Shown: positions 1 to 7,606 of the stretch, one piece after another | Layout: each line of letters begins with the position of its first letter | How positions within the stretch are numbered: position 1 is the first letter of the stretch | From: an uncultured bacterium | GTDB lineage: Bacteria; Bacillota; Clostridia; Oscillospirales; Oscillospiraceae | Direction: 5' to 3' | DNA: 31,613 nucleotides | Assembly: GCA_949286295.1 (NCBI GenBank) | Contig: CASECK010000075.1 | Coordinates: 1 to 31,613 of the forward strand | Notes under the pieces: generated by a model | Databases searched by the model: none | Seen by the model: only the letters and a program-made list of their open reading frames with translations | Told to the model about the DNA's origin: nothing | Position numbers and translations under genes: made by a program

Positions 1-135
1 CTCCAGCCGCGCCAGCTCCTCCTCCGGGTCCCTGCCGCCCTGGGCCGGGCCGGACGGCGGGCTGAGGACACCGATTCTATGCAGCGGCCCTATGGCCGCC
101 CCGGGGGAGAGCCCCCGGCCTGTCCTGCGCTCCAT
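1..135 (-). CDS. ptsI: PTS enzyme I (PEP-protein phosphotransferase), N-terminal fragment
   Basis: Only the first 45 codons are present; the gene runs off the left edge. Enzyme I autophosphorylates from phosphoenolpyruvate and passes the phosphate to His15 of HPr, starting the sugar PTS cascade in the cytoplasm. The visible N-terminus reads GRGLSPGAAIGPL at residues 6-18, which matches the conserved enzyme I opening (G-x-x-x-SPG-x-A-x-G). The ATG at 133-135 is preceded by a purine-rich GGAAGGGGG on the minus strand. It lies 21 bases after the HPr stop codon, the usual ptsH-ptsI order, so the two are probably co-transcribed from the promoter at 504-532. The catalytic histidine region lies outside the window, so the call rests on the N-terminal motif plus gene order. 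Confidence 0.72.
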   Translation of the reverse strand, partial: MERRTGRGLSPGAAIGPLHRIGVLSPPSGPAQGGRDPEEELARLE

Positions 136-156
136 GGGCGCGCCCCCTTCCCAAAT

Positions 157-414
157 TCAGAGATTTTCCCGAAAAAACCGCTCCAGGGCGGCCAGCGCCC
201 CATCCTCGTCGCCGCCCTCCACCCGGACGGTGACCTGGTCCCCCGGGACCGCGGCCAACAGCATCAGGTTGAGCAGTCCCCCCGCGTCCGCGGTCCGCTC
301 CCCCTTTCGGAGGGTGACGGCGCTATCCAGCTCCTGGGCCAGCTGGACCAGGCGGGCGGCAGGCCGGCCGTGCAGCCCGGCCGGGTTGGCGATGGTATGG
401 GTGAACTCTCTCAT
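157..414 (-). CDS. ptsH: HPr family phosphocarrier protein lacking the regulatory serine
   Basis: An 85-residue HPr-fold protein, the normal family length. HPr carries phosphate from enzyme I to the sugar-specific EIIA proteins. The active-site motif AGLHGRPA places the phosphorylated histidine at residue 15, as in Bacillus subtilis HPr; the usual HARPA is HGRPA here. Aligned without gaps to B. subtilis HPr from memory, residues 45-46, normally Lys-Ser, are Gly-Gly. The HPr kinase target Ser46 is therefore missing, which would abolish HPr(Ser-P)/CcpA-type carbon catabolite signalling through this protein. The ATG at 414 is chosen over the GTG at 417 because GGAGG lies 7 bases upstream of it. 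ptsI follows directly. It could be a specialised second HPr rather than the housekeeping one. Confidence 0.9.
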   Translation of the reverse strand: MREFTHTIANPAGLHGRPAARLVQLAQELDSAVTLRKGERTADAGGLLNLMLLAAVPGDQVTVRVEGGDEDGALAALERFFRENL

Positions 415-503
415 CACGGTTCCTCCCCTCTGAAGATGGCGGACACGCTCCCGCCCGGGTGTGGGCGCTGCCTTCTCGCTCTGGCCGCCCCTCTTCTGAT
501 TGC

Positions 504-532
504 ATCATAGCACGCCCCGGGAGAAAGGTCCA
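504..532 (-). promoter_or_regulatory. Extended -10 promoter for ptsH-ptsI
   Basis: On the minus strand, -35 TGGACC (527-532) is followed by a 17-base spacer and -10 TATGAT (504-509). TGC directly before the -10 gives an extended -10 element. The predicted transcript has a leader of roughly 80 bases before ptsH. I saw no convincing catabolite-responsive element. Confidence 0.7.
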
Positions 533-644
533 GCAAAATTCACTGTTTACAAATTATTCACAACTCTCCCCCACTCTTGCCTTATATTGAAGGCAGCACC
601 TCTCCCTGCAACGCCCGATACATTTAAATACAGGAGGAGACCAT

Positions 645-2183
645 ATGAAAAGAGTACGCAACCTCTTCCGCGCCCTGGTGTGCGCCGGCCTGCTGGCCTC
701 CCTGGCGGCGGCCCCCGCCCTGGCGGCGGACCAGGCGCCGGAAAAACAGGGGGATTTCTATGTCCTGGTCAACGGCCAGTACCTCACCTTCCCCGACGCC
801 ACCCCTCAGCTGCGCGACGGCCGCTCGTTCCTGCCCTTCGCGGCGGTGTTCAGCCACCTTGGCTTCTCCGATGTGCGCTGGGATGGGGACAGCGGCACCG
901 TCACCGCCGTCAAGCCGGACGCGTCCTACGCCCCCGCCAACGGCGGCCAGACCCAGACCGGGGACCTGACCGTGGAGCTGACCATCGGCTCCAAAGTCCT
1001 CGCCTACCAGTATGCAAACGACCTGTTGGCCGGTCCTGACGGCCAGCTGGTCCAGGCGGTCCACACGGTCCAGATGGACGCGGCCCCCTACCTCTCCCAG
1101 GGCCGCACCTACGTCCCCCTGGGCCTGGTGGCCGGCGCGCTGGGCTATCACGTGGGCTGGGACGCTGTGGCCGGCGCCGTCATCATTGACGACGTGGACG
1201 CCCTTCTGGCCGCCAACACCGAGAGCTATACCCTGATGGACCAGTATCTGGAGTACAGCCGCGCCTTCGCCCAGGGCAACTGGCGGGTCACCGGCGCCGG
1301 TTCCATGGACATGGCCCTCCAGTCCAACGCCGGCGGACGGGCCGCGGATGCAACCCTCCGCGCGGAGGGGGAGTATGAAATGCTCACCTCGGGCAACACC
1401 GCTTTTGAGTTTGACGGCCAGGCGCAGCTGGATATGGCCGCCACGCTGAACGGCGAGGACGCCACCGGCCTGCTGGCTGCGGAGAGCGGCCTGTCCTTCC
1501 CCCTGCGCTTTGAGCTGTCCCTGCGGGGAGACCTGGCCCAGGGCGGCCTCTACTTCCGGCTGGGCGGAGACCAGCTGTCCCAGCTGACCGGCTGGGACCC
1601 CGCGCTGTGGTACCACCTGGACCTCAAGTCCCTGTTCGACCAGACGGCCGGCCTTACCGGCATGGACCACGCCCAGATGCTGGCCCTGTCCAACACCTCC
1701 CAGAGCGCCAGCTTCGCCGATACCCTGGAGATGATTCTGCGCGCCGCCCCCCTGACCTCCGTACAGGCCACCACCGCCGACTACCTCGCCCTGTACAACG
1801 CCATGTTCGGCGACAGCGCCTTTGAGAAATCCGGCTCCTCCTATGTCAACTCCTTCCTCGCGGCGGAGGAGGCCCAGGGTTCCTTCACCCTCTACACCAC
1901 TGGCGGCAAGGTTGACGGCTACGCCATCCAGCTGCGCGCCGGCGGATCCGGCCTGAGCATGGAGCTCGACGCCTCCATGCGGGAGGACAAACAGGAGATG
2001 TCCATGGGGCTGTCCGCCTCCACGGCGCAGCCCCTGGAGGACGGCTCCACAGCCACCACGTCCTTCCGCCTGGGGCTGAAGCTGGACGGAACCTATCACA
2101 CCACCACCCAAGCCCCGGAGACCGAGCCCCCCACGGGGGAGGCCTGGGTGAGTCTGGCCGGCGATAGCGCGCCGCAGCTTTAA
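645..2183 (+). CDS. Secreted copper amine oxidase N-terminal-like (stalk domain) protein
   Basis: A 512-residue exported protein. Residues 1-27 form a classical signal peptide: basic MKRVR, a hydrophobic core, then cleavage after APALA. Two stalk-domain repeats of the copper amine oxidase N-terminal type follow. The first covers about residues 38-90 (LVNGQYLTF, RSFLPFAAVF, WDGDSGTVTA). The second covers about 143-188 (GRTYVPLGLVAGALGY, WDAVAGAVIID). The remainder (about 190-512) is rich in beta-type and Gly/Ser/Thr segments with no catalytic motif I recognise. In Clostridia these domains occur in cell-surface proteins; no copper oxidase activity is implied. The start ATG has AGGAGGAGA 5-12 bases upstream. 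I found no convincing promoter, but a TGCCTT/AAGGCA dyad lies at 578-595. A strong terminator follows. Confidence 0.8.
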   Translation: MKRVRNLFRALVCAGLLASLAAAPALAADQAPEKQGDFYVLVNGQYLTFPDATPQLRDGRSFLPFAAVFSHLGFSDVRWDGDSGTVTAVKPDASYAPANGGQTQTGDLTVELTIGSKVLAYQYANDLLAGPDGQLVQAVHTVQMDAAPYLSQGRTYVPLGLVAGALGYHVGWDAVAGAVIIDDVDALLAANTESYTLMDQYLEYSRAFAQGNWRVTGAGSMDMALQSNAGGRAADATLRAEGEYEMLTSGNTAFEFDGQAQLDMAATLNGEDATGLLAAESGLSFPLRFELSLRGDLAQGGLYFRLGGDQLSQLTGWDPALWYHLDLKSLFDQTAGLTGMDHAQMLALSNTSQSASFADTLEMILRAAPLTSVQATTADYLALYNAMFGDSAFEKSGSSYVNSFLAAEEAQGSFTLYTTGGKVDGYAIQLRAGGSGLSMELDASMREDKQEMSMGLSASTAQPLEDGSTATTSFRLGLKLDGTYHTTTQAPETEPPTGEAWVSLAGDSAPQL

Positions 2184-2198
2184 ACCTCCTCACAATCA

Positions 2199-2237
2199 CG
2201 CGGCGCCGCCCCTTATCAGGGCGGCGCCGCGGTTTTT
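2199..2237 (+). terminator. Intrinsic terminator of the stalk-domain gene
   Basis: A perfect 13-bp GC-rich stem (2199-2211 with 2219-2231) with a 7-base loop is followed by TTTTT at 2233-2237. It lies 15 bases after the stop codon. The convergent gene at 2246-2959 ends nearby but has no T-run on its side. Confidence 0.88.
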
Positions 2238-2245
2238 ATTTTCTC

Positions 2246-2959
2246 TTATTCCTTCTCCGGGATGGGGGTGGGGGCCTCTGCCTTGTGCTCCCCGGCGGCG
2301 CAGGCCTGCCTCAGCGCGTCCAGGGCGGCGTTCTGGTCGGCCATGAGCCTGCCGACACGCTCCAGGCACTCCCCCGCCTTGCCCAGCTCACCGGCGGTGT
2401 GGGCGGCGGCGGACTGCACCCGGCTGCGCAGAGCCTCGTACTCCCGGGCCACCGTCTGGAACCACTGCTCGGTCTGGCGGCGGAGGCGGCGGGCGTCGGC
2501 CTGGGCCTGCTCCTGGACAATCTGGGCCCGGCGGTGGGCCTCCAGCTCCATACCGGCGGTGCGCTCCTTCAGGGCGGCGTAGGCCTGCGCCCCCGGGGCC
2601 AGCTCGTCCACCTTGGCCTGGAGCTGGTCCCGCTCGGCCCGGGCGCGGTCCAGCTCCTGGGCACTCTGGGCGAGCTGGGCGCGGCTGGCGGACAGCTGGG
2701 CGTTGACCTCGTCCAGCCGGGCGGACAGGCTGTCCCGCTCCTGACAGGCGGCCTGCAGCTCCTGCTCCCGCAGCTCCAGCTGGCCGCGCAGCTGTTCCAG
2801 CTTCTGCTCCAGGGCCTGGGCGCGCGCGCCGGCCTGGTCGATCCGGCTGTGGAGCTGCTCCTGCTCCTGGGCGGCCTGCTTGGCCTGTTCCTCCAAATAA
2901 TTCATCACATCCTGACGGTTAAAGCCGCCCAAGGCGGCGCTGCGGAAGGGATGATCCAT
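2246..2959 (-). CDS. DivIVA-domain coiled-coil protein
   Basis: A 237-residue cytoplasmic protein. Residues 4-23 (FRSAALGGFNRQDVMNYLEE) match the N-terminal membrane-binding/DivIVA motif of clostridial DivIVA-like proteins, where FNRQDVxxYL is typical. Residues about 24-135 are an almost uninterrupted coiled coil rich in Gln, Glu, Leu, Ala and Arg. A second helical segment covers about 140-220, and the C-terminus is short and acidic/proline-containing. DivIVA-family proteins recognise curved membrane at poles and septa and recruit division, wall-growth or sporulation factors; which role this one has cannot be read from sequence. The ATG has AGGAG just upstream and AGAGGTG a little further. 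It is transcribed alone, convergent with the stalk-domain gene and divergent from the methyltransferase. Confidence 0.78.
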   Translation of the reverse strand: MDHPFRSAALGGFNRQDVMNYLEEQAKQAAQEQEQLHSRIDQAGARAQALEQKLEQLRGQLELREQELQAACQERDSLSARLDEVNAQLSASRAQLAQSAQELDRARAERDQLQAKVDELAPGAQAYAALKERTAGMELEAHRRAQIVQEQAQADARRLRRQTEQWFQTVAREYEALRSRVQSAAAHTAGELGKAGECLERVGRLMADQNAALDALRQACAAGEHKAEAPTPIPEKE

Positions 2960-3029
2960 GCTCCTGCACCTCTCTGAAAAAGCCCCGAATGGGCGCCGGT
3001 ATTGTCATTATCGCGTCGTTTTCTTTGGT

Positions 3030-3058
3030 ATCTTATCACACTTTGGCGGCAATTACAA
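3030..3058 (-). promoter_or_regulatory. Candidate promoter of the DivIVA-domain gene
   Basis: Minus strand -35 TTGTAA (3053-3058), 17-base spacer, -10 TAAGAT (3030-3035) with TG two bases before it (extended -10). Each hexamer matches consensus at four of six positions, so this is plausible but not strong. It implies a leader of about 65 bases. Confidence 0.5.
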
Positions 3059-3108
3059 TCTCATTCTCCCCCTTTTCCTGAAAATCCTCACAACTTCCCT
3101 GGATTTCA

Positions 3109-3137
3109 TTGACGGACATGGCCCGGGATGATATACT
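3109..3137 (+). promoter_or_regulatory. Strong vegetative promoter for the methyltransferase-ecf-truA run
   Basis: -35 TTGACG (3109-3114), 17-base spacer, -10 TATACT (3132-3137), each five of six to consensus, with TGA before the -10 (extended -10). Transcription would start about 35 bases before the ATG at 3181. No strong terminator is seen until 11917-11954, so this promoter may serve many of the downstream plus-strand genes. Confidence 0.78.
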
Positions 3138-3180
3138 TACTTAGTTTTAAATCTGTAAACAAGCGCGGGGGTGCCCCACC

Positions 3181-4044
3181 ATGTGGTGTTCCGATAAATG
3201 GAAAGATTATGAGCTCATCGACTGCTCCCGGGGAGAGAAGTTAGAGCGCTGGGGCAGCCAGCTTCTGATTCGTCCGGACCCCCAGGCCATCTGGAACACG
3301 CCCCGGCTCCACCCGGGCTGGAAACACAGCGCCGGGCGGTATGTCCGCTCCTCGACCGGGGGCGGGCAGTGGCAGAACAGCTCCATGCCCCAGCGGTGGA
3401 GCGTCTCTTACGGGGCGCTGAACTTCAACATCAAGCCCATGAATTTCAAGCACACCGGCCTGTTCCCCGAACAGGCGGCCAACTGGGACTGGGCCCGGGA
3501 ACAGATTCTGGCCGCCGGGCGGCCGGTCTCGGTGCTCAATCTGTTCGCCTACACCGGGGGGGCCACGGTGGCCTGCGCCGCCGCAGGGGCCGCCGTGTGC
3601 CACGTGGACGCGGCCCGGGGTATGGTCCAGTGGGCCAGGGAGAACGCCAAAAGCTCCGGCCTGGAGCAGGCCCCCATCCGCTGGATCGTGGACGACTGCG
3701 CCAAATTTGTGGAGCGGGAGATTCGCCGGGGCCGGCGGTACGACGCCGTTATCATGGACCCCCCCAGCTACGGCCGGGGCCCCACCGGCGAGGTGTGGAA
3801 GTTAGAGGAAAATCTCTACCCCTTTGTGGAGCTGGTCAGCGGGGTGCTGTCCCAGCGGCCCCTGTTCGTCCTTTTGAGCTCCTACACCACCGGCCTGGCC
3901 CCCAGCGTGCTCACCTACATCCTGCAAAGCGTCCTGTCCGGGAAGTTCGGCGGCCACACCGTCAGCGGCGAGCTGGGCCTGCCCGTCACGGCGAGCGGCC
4001 TGATTCTGCCCTGCGGGGCCGCGGGGCGCTGGCAGGCGGACTGA
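3181..4044 (+). CDS. Class I SAM-dependent methyltransferase, RlmI/RsmC-like
   Basis: A 287-residue protein. The Rossmann methyltransferase motifs are clear: motif I VLNLFAYTGG at residues 118-127 binds S-adenosylmethionine, an acidic residue follows the second strand (HVDAA, 141-145), and motif IV is DPPSYG at 193-198. The N-terminal part (about 1-95) resembles the substrate-side extension of COG1092 enzymes such as RlmI, which methylate cytosine 1962 of 23S rRNA. The exact target is not readable from sequence. The PUA domain found at the start of longer RlmI proteins is absent. The ATG has only a weak GGGGGTG upstream. It precedes the ECF transporter genes by 37 bases and probably shares their transcript. 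Function as a methyltransferase is confident; rRNA as substrate is inference. Confidence 0.82.
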   Translation: MWCSDKWKDYELIDCSRGEKLERWGSQLLIRPDPQAIWNTPRLHPGWKHSAGRYVRSSTGGGQWQNSSMPQRWSVSYGALNFNIKPMNFKHTGLFPEQAANWDWAREQILAAGRPVSVLNLFAYTGGATVACAAAGAAVCHVDAARGMVQWARENAKSSGLEQAPIRWIVDDCAKFVEREIRRGRRYDAVIMDPPSYGRGPTGEVWKLEENLYPFVELVSGVLSQRPLFVLLSSYTTGLAPSVLTYILQSVLSGKFGGHTVSGELGLPVTASGLILPCGAAGRWQAD

Positions 4045-4081
4045 GCGCGCCGGCCTGAACTGTCCAAGCGAGGTTTTTGTT

Positions 4082-4927
4082 ATGAACGACCCCATCATCC
4101 AAACAACCGGCCTGCGCTTCTCCTATCCCGCCGCCGAGGGGGTGACCCCGGTGGTGCTGGACGGGGTGGACCTGTCCATCCAGGAGGGCTCCTTTGTGGC
4201 CGTGCTGGGCCACAACGGCTCGGGAAAATCCACCCTGGCCAAGCACTTCAACGCCATCCTGCTGCCCTCCGGGGGGAGCGTCTATGTGGACGGCATCAAC
4301 ACCGCCGACGAGGCCAGGCTGCTGGACGTCCGCCGCACCGTGGGCATGGTGTTTCAGAACCCGGACAACCAGATTGTGGCCAACGTGGTGGAGGAGGACG
4401 TGGCCTTCGCCCCGGAAAACCTGGGCGTCCCCCCGGAGGAGATTCGCCGCCGGGTGGACGACGCGCTGAGGGCCGTGGGGATGTACGAGTACCGGGAGCA
4501 CGCCCCCCACCTTCTGTCCGGCGGACAGAAGCAGCGGGTGGCCATCGCCGGGGTCATCGCCATGCAGCCCCGGTGTATCGTGCTGGACGAGCCCACCGCC
4601 ATGCTGGACCCCATTGGCCGGGCGGACGTGCTGCGCACCATCCGGACCCTGAACCGGGAGCGGGGGGTGACCGTCATCCTCATCACCCACCATATGGACG
4701 AGGCCGCCCAGGCCGACCGCCTTGTGGTCATGGCCAAGGGCCGGGTGGTGGCCGACGGCGCGCCCCGGGAGGTCTTTTCCCATGTGGAGCAGCTGCAGGC
4801 CGTCGGCCTCACCGTCCCACAGACCACTCTGCTGCTGTGGGAGCTGCGTCAGGCGGGGGTGAAGGTGCCTCTGGACGCCCTGTCCGACGAGGAGTGCGCC
4901 GCCGCCCTCTGGGCGGCGCTGGCCTGA
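4082..4927 (+). CDS. ecfA1: Energy-coupling factor transporter ATPase EcfA1
   Basis: A 281-residue ABC ATPase of the ECF importer energy module, which powers uptake of vitamins or metals by exchangeable S-components. Visible motifs are Walker A GHNGSGKST (43-51), Q-loop Gln93 in FQNPDNQ, signature LSGGQ (146-150), Walker B CIVLDEP with catalytic Glu171, and the switch His204. The FQNPDNQ wording and gene order mark it as EcfA rather than a generic ABC ATPase. It lies directly before ecfA2 and ecfT, the standard Firmicutes arrangement that continues into truA. ATG at 4082 has a weak GCGAGG about ten bases upstream. No S-component gene is adjacent, so this is a shared (group II) module whose substrates depend on S-proteins encoded elsewhere. 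Confidence 0.95.
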   Translation: MNDPIIQTTGLRFSYPAAEGVTPVVLDGVDLSIQEGSFVAVLGHNGSGKSTLAKHFNAILLPSGGSVYVDGINTADEARLLDVRRTVGMVFQNPDNQIVANVVEEDVAFAPENLGVPPEEIRRRVDDALRAVGMYEYREHAPHLLSGGQKQRVAIAGVIAMQPRCIVLDEPTAMLDPIGRADVLRTIRTLNRERGVTVILITHHMDEAAQADRLVVMAKGRVVADGAPREVFSHVEQLQAVGLTVPQTTLLLWELRQAGVKVPLDALSDEECAAALWAALA

Positions 4928-4968
4928 GCGCTGCGCTCCACCATTCTGCCATAAGGACGTGAAGCCTT

Positions 4969-5949
4969 TTGGAAGCCATCATCCAGACAAAAAATCTGGT
5001 CCACACCTACTCCGCCGCCACCCCCTTTGAGCGCACCGCCCTGGCGGGTGTGGACTTTTGCGCCTACCCCGGGGAGTACCTGGGCATCATCGGCCACACC
5101 GGCTCGGGCAAGTCCACCCTCATCCAGCATCTCAACGGCCTGCTCAAGCCCACCTCCGGACAGGTGCTCTTTCAGGGGACCGACATCTGGTCCGACCCCA
5201 AGCTCACCCGCCGCACCCGCTTCCAGGTGGGGCTGGTGTTCCAGTACCCGGAGTATCAGCTCTTCGAGGAGACGGTGTACAAGGACATCGCCTTCGGCCC
5301 CCGGAATATGGGCCTGGACGAGGGGGAGATTGACCGCCGGGTGCGCGCGGCCGCCTACTTCGTGGGCCTGCGGGACGACCAGCTGGACAAGTCCCCCTTC
5401 GAGCTGTCCGGCGGCCAGAAACGCCGGGTGGCCATCGCCGGGGTCATCGCCATGGAGCCCAAGGTGCTCATCCTGGACGAGCCCACCGCCGGCCTGGACC
5501 CGGAGGGGGTGGAGTCCATCCTGCAAAACATCCGGGACTACCATACCGCCCACAACGCCACCATCATCCTGGTCTCCCACTCCATGGAGGATATGGCCCG
5601 GACGGTGGACCGGCTGGTGGTCATCAACGACGGGCGCATCCCCTTTCAGGGCACGCCCCGGGAGGTGTTCCGGCATGGGGAGGAATTGGAGGCCATGGGC
5701 CTGGGCGTCCCTCAGCTCACCCGGGTGTTCCACCGGCTGCGGGCCCTGGGGGCGGACATCGACCCGTCGGTCTACACCCTGGAACAGGCCAAGAGGGCCA
5801 TCCTGGACGCCCTGGAACGAACCCCCCGGAAAGCCCATTCTGGGCTCTTGGGGGAGCGGAAGAAGGAGCCTGGAGATATGAAGTTTTCCGCGCCAGCTGG
5901 AAATGGAGCGGAACAGGCCTCTTCCGGCGCGGGAAAGGGGGCGGAGTAA
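4969..5949 (+). CDS. ecfA2: Energy-coupling factor transporter ATPase EcfA2, with C-terminal tail
   Basis: The second ATPase of the ECF heterodimer. Motifs: Walker A GHTGSGKST (42-50), Q-loop in FQYPEYQ (91-97), signature LSGGQ (146-150), Walker B VLILDEP with Glu171, switch His204. A TTG start at 4969 is used because no in-frame ATG precedes the conserved IIQTKNLVHTY segment; AAGGA lies 11 bases upstream. At 326 residues it is about 40 longer than typical EcfA2. The extra C-terminal tail (about 286-326) is rich in Lys/Glu, then Ala/Gly/Ser, and has no recognisable domain. The stop codon touches the ecfT start, so the two are translationally linked. EcfA1 and EcfA2 form the ATP-binding dimer that docks on EcfT. 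Confidence 0.94.
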   Translation: MEAIIQTKNLVHTYSAATPFERTALAGVDFCAYPGEYLGIIGHTGSGKSTLIQHLNGLLKPTSGQVLFQGTDIWSDPKLTRRTRFQVGLVFQYPEYQLFEETVYKDIAFGPRNMGLDEGEIDRRVRAAAYFVGLRDDQLDKSPFELSGGQKRRVAIAGVIAMEPKVLILDEPTAGLDPEGVESILQNIRDYHTAHNATIILVSHSMEDMARTVDRLVVINDGRIPFQGTPREVFRHGEELEAMGLGVPQLTRVFHRLRALGADIDPSVYTLEQAKRAILDALERTPRKAHSGLLGERKKEPGDMKFSAPAGNGAEQASSGAGKGAE

Positions 5950-6759
5950 ATGGCGCTGAAGGATATCACCCTGGGCCAGTACTTCCCCGGCAGCTCCCCG
6001 GTGCACAAGCTGGACCCCCGCACCAAGCTCATCGCCGTGGTGCTGTACATCGTGGCCCTGTTTCTGGCCAGGTGGTTTGTCTCCTACGCGGTGATGTTTC
6101 TGGCGCTGGCCGTCTCCGTCGCCGTCTCCCGGGTGCCTTTGCGCTCTATCCTCCGCGGGATGAAGCCGGTGGTGTTTATTTTGATTTTCACCGCCGTGCT
6201 CAATTTGTTTTACACCCCGGGGGAGACGGTGCTGGCCCGCTTCTGGGTGCTCACCATCACCCTGGAGGGGGTGTTCCAGGCCTTTTTCATGGTGGTCCGC
6301 ATCCTGATGCTCATCGCGGGCACCTTCCTGCTGACCTACACCACCTCCCCCATCATGCTCACCGACGGGCTGGAGGCCCTTCTGGGTCCCCTGAAGCGCC
6401 TGCGGGTCCCCGTCCACGAGCTGGCCATGATGATGTCCATCGCCCTGCGGTTTATCCCCACCCTCATTGAGGAGACGGACAAGATTATGTCCGCCCAGCG
6501 GGCCCGGGGGGCCGATTTTGAGAGCGGCAGCCTGCTTCAGCGGGCCAAGGCCCTGCTGCCCCTGCTGGTACCCCTGTTCATCTCCGCCTTCCGCCGGGCC
6601 GACGAGCTGGCCACCGCCATGGAGTGCCGCTGCTACCACGGCGGTCAGGGCCGCACCCGGCTGCGCCAGCTGAAGTACCAGGGCCGGGACGTGTTCACCC
6701 TGCTGCTGTTCGCCCTGCTCACGGCGGGGGTGGGGGCGCTGGGCCATTTTGGGCTTTAA
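5950..6759 (+). CDS. ecfT: Energy-coupling factor transporter transmembrane protein EcfT
   Basis: A 269-residue integral membrane protein that links the EcfA ATPases to the S-component. Hydrophobic spans are visible at about 27-60 (two), 72-88, 105-131 and 246-265. The cytoplasmic coupling helices carry the EcfT motifs: QRARGADF (183-190) and AMECRCYHGG (223-232), the latter a variant of the usual AMEARxY. Both interact with grooves in the ATPases in known structures. The N-terminal SPVHKLDPRTKL is also characteristic. The ATG directly follows the ecfA2 stop; truA follows after 52 bases. Together with ecfA1 and ecfA2 this completes the energy module. Confidence 0.95.
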   Translation: MALKDITLGQYFPGSSPVHKLDPRTKLIAVVLYIVALFLARWFVSYAVMFLALAVSVAVSRVPLRSILRGMKPVVFILIFTAVLNLFYTPGETVLARFWVLTITLEGVFQAFFMVVRILMLIAGTFLLTYTTSPIMLTDGLEALLGPLKRLRVPVHELAMMMSIALRFIPTLIEETDKIMSAQRARGADFESGSLLQRAKALLPLLVPLFISAFRRADELATAMECRCYHGGQGRTRLRQLKYQGRDVFTLLLFALLTAGVGALGHFGL

Positions 6760-6811
6760 CTGCGCCCCTGCCGCGCCCTGGCAAAGAATAAGTTTTCCCG
6801 AGGGTGACACC

Positions 6812-7564
6812 ATGGAAAAAAACATCGCCCTGAAGCTGATGTACAACGGCACCGCCTACCACGGGTGGCAGGTGCAGAAAAACGCCCTGTCGGTGGCGGA
6901 GACCCTGGAGAAGGCCCTGTCCTCGGTGGTGGGCCACTCGGTGAAGTGCACCGGCGCAGGCCGCACCGATGCGGGGGTCCACGCGGAGACCTACGTGGCC
7001 AACTTCCGCACCCGCTCCACCATCCCCTTGGACCGCCTGCCTCTGGCGGTGAACACCCGCCTGCCCGACGACATCGTGGTGGTCCGGGCCGTCCAGGTGC
7101 CCGACAGCTTCAACGCCATCGGCTCCTGCCGCCGGAAGGAGTACACCTACCGCATCTATAACTCCCGGCTGGGCAACCCCTTCTATGTGGACCGGGCCTG
7201 GTTTTACCCCAGGCGGCTGGACGAGGCCGTGATGCAGCGGGCCGCCGGACAGTTTGTGGGCACCCACGACTTCCGGGCAGTGCGCTCGGTGGGCACCCAG
7301 ACGAAAACCACCGTGCGCACGGTGTACTATTTCGACGTCTCCCGCACGGGGGAGCTGATAGAGTGCAAGGTGTGCGCCAACGGCTTTCTCTATAACATGG
7401 TCCGGGCCATGGTGGGCACCATCGTCTATGCCGCCGAGGGCAAGCTCGCCCCGGAGGACATTCCGGCCATTCTGGCCTCGGGCAACCGGACCCTCTCCGG
7501 CCCCACCGCCCCGCCCGGCGGGCTCTATATGACAAAGCTCTGGTACGACGAGGACGTGCTGTAA
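6812..7564 (+). CDS. truA: tRNA pseudouridine(38-40) synthase TruA
   Basis: A 250-residue enzyme that isomerises uridines 38-40 in the anticodon stem-loop of many tRNAs. The catalytic aspartate is Asp53 in GAGRTDAGVHA (48-58), and the opening LMYNGTAYHGWQ (9-20) is a TruA hallmark. The C-terminal RNA-binding half carries FLYNMVRAMVGT, also conserved. The ATG at 6812 is chosen over an in-frame upstream ATG at 6749 because homology begins here and GAGGGTGAC lies just upstream. Position directly after ecfT is typical for Firmicutes. Confidence 0.96.
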   Translation: MEKNIALKLMYNGTAYHGWQVQKNALSVAETLEKALSSVVGHSVKCTGAGRTDAGVHAETYVANFRTRSTIPLDRLPLAVNTRLPDDIVVVRAVQVPDSFNAIGSCRRKEYTYRIYNSRLGNPFYVDRAWFYPRRLDEAVMQRAAGQFVGTHDFRAVRSVGTQTKTTVRTVYYFDVSRTGELIECKVCANGFLYNMVRAMVGTIVYAAEGKLAPEDIPAILASGNRTLSGPTAPPGGLYMTKLWYDEDVL

Positions 7565-7606
7565 GCCGCCCGGCGTCATACATCCCCCTGAGAAAGGCAT
7601 ATGGAT

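Noticed and set aside
624..2111. 495-codon minus-strand frame opposite the stalk-domain gene
   Set aside because: Antisense shadow; the plus-strand gene has a signal peptide, ribosome-binding site and terminator.
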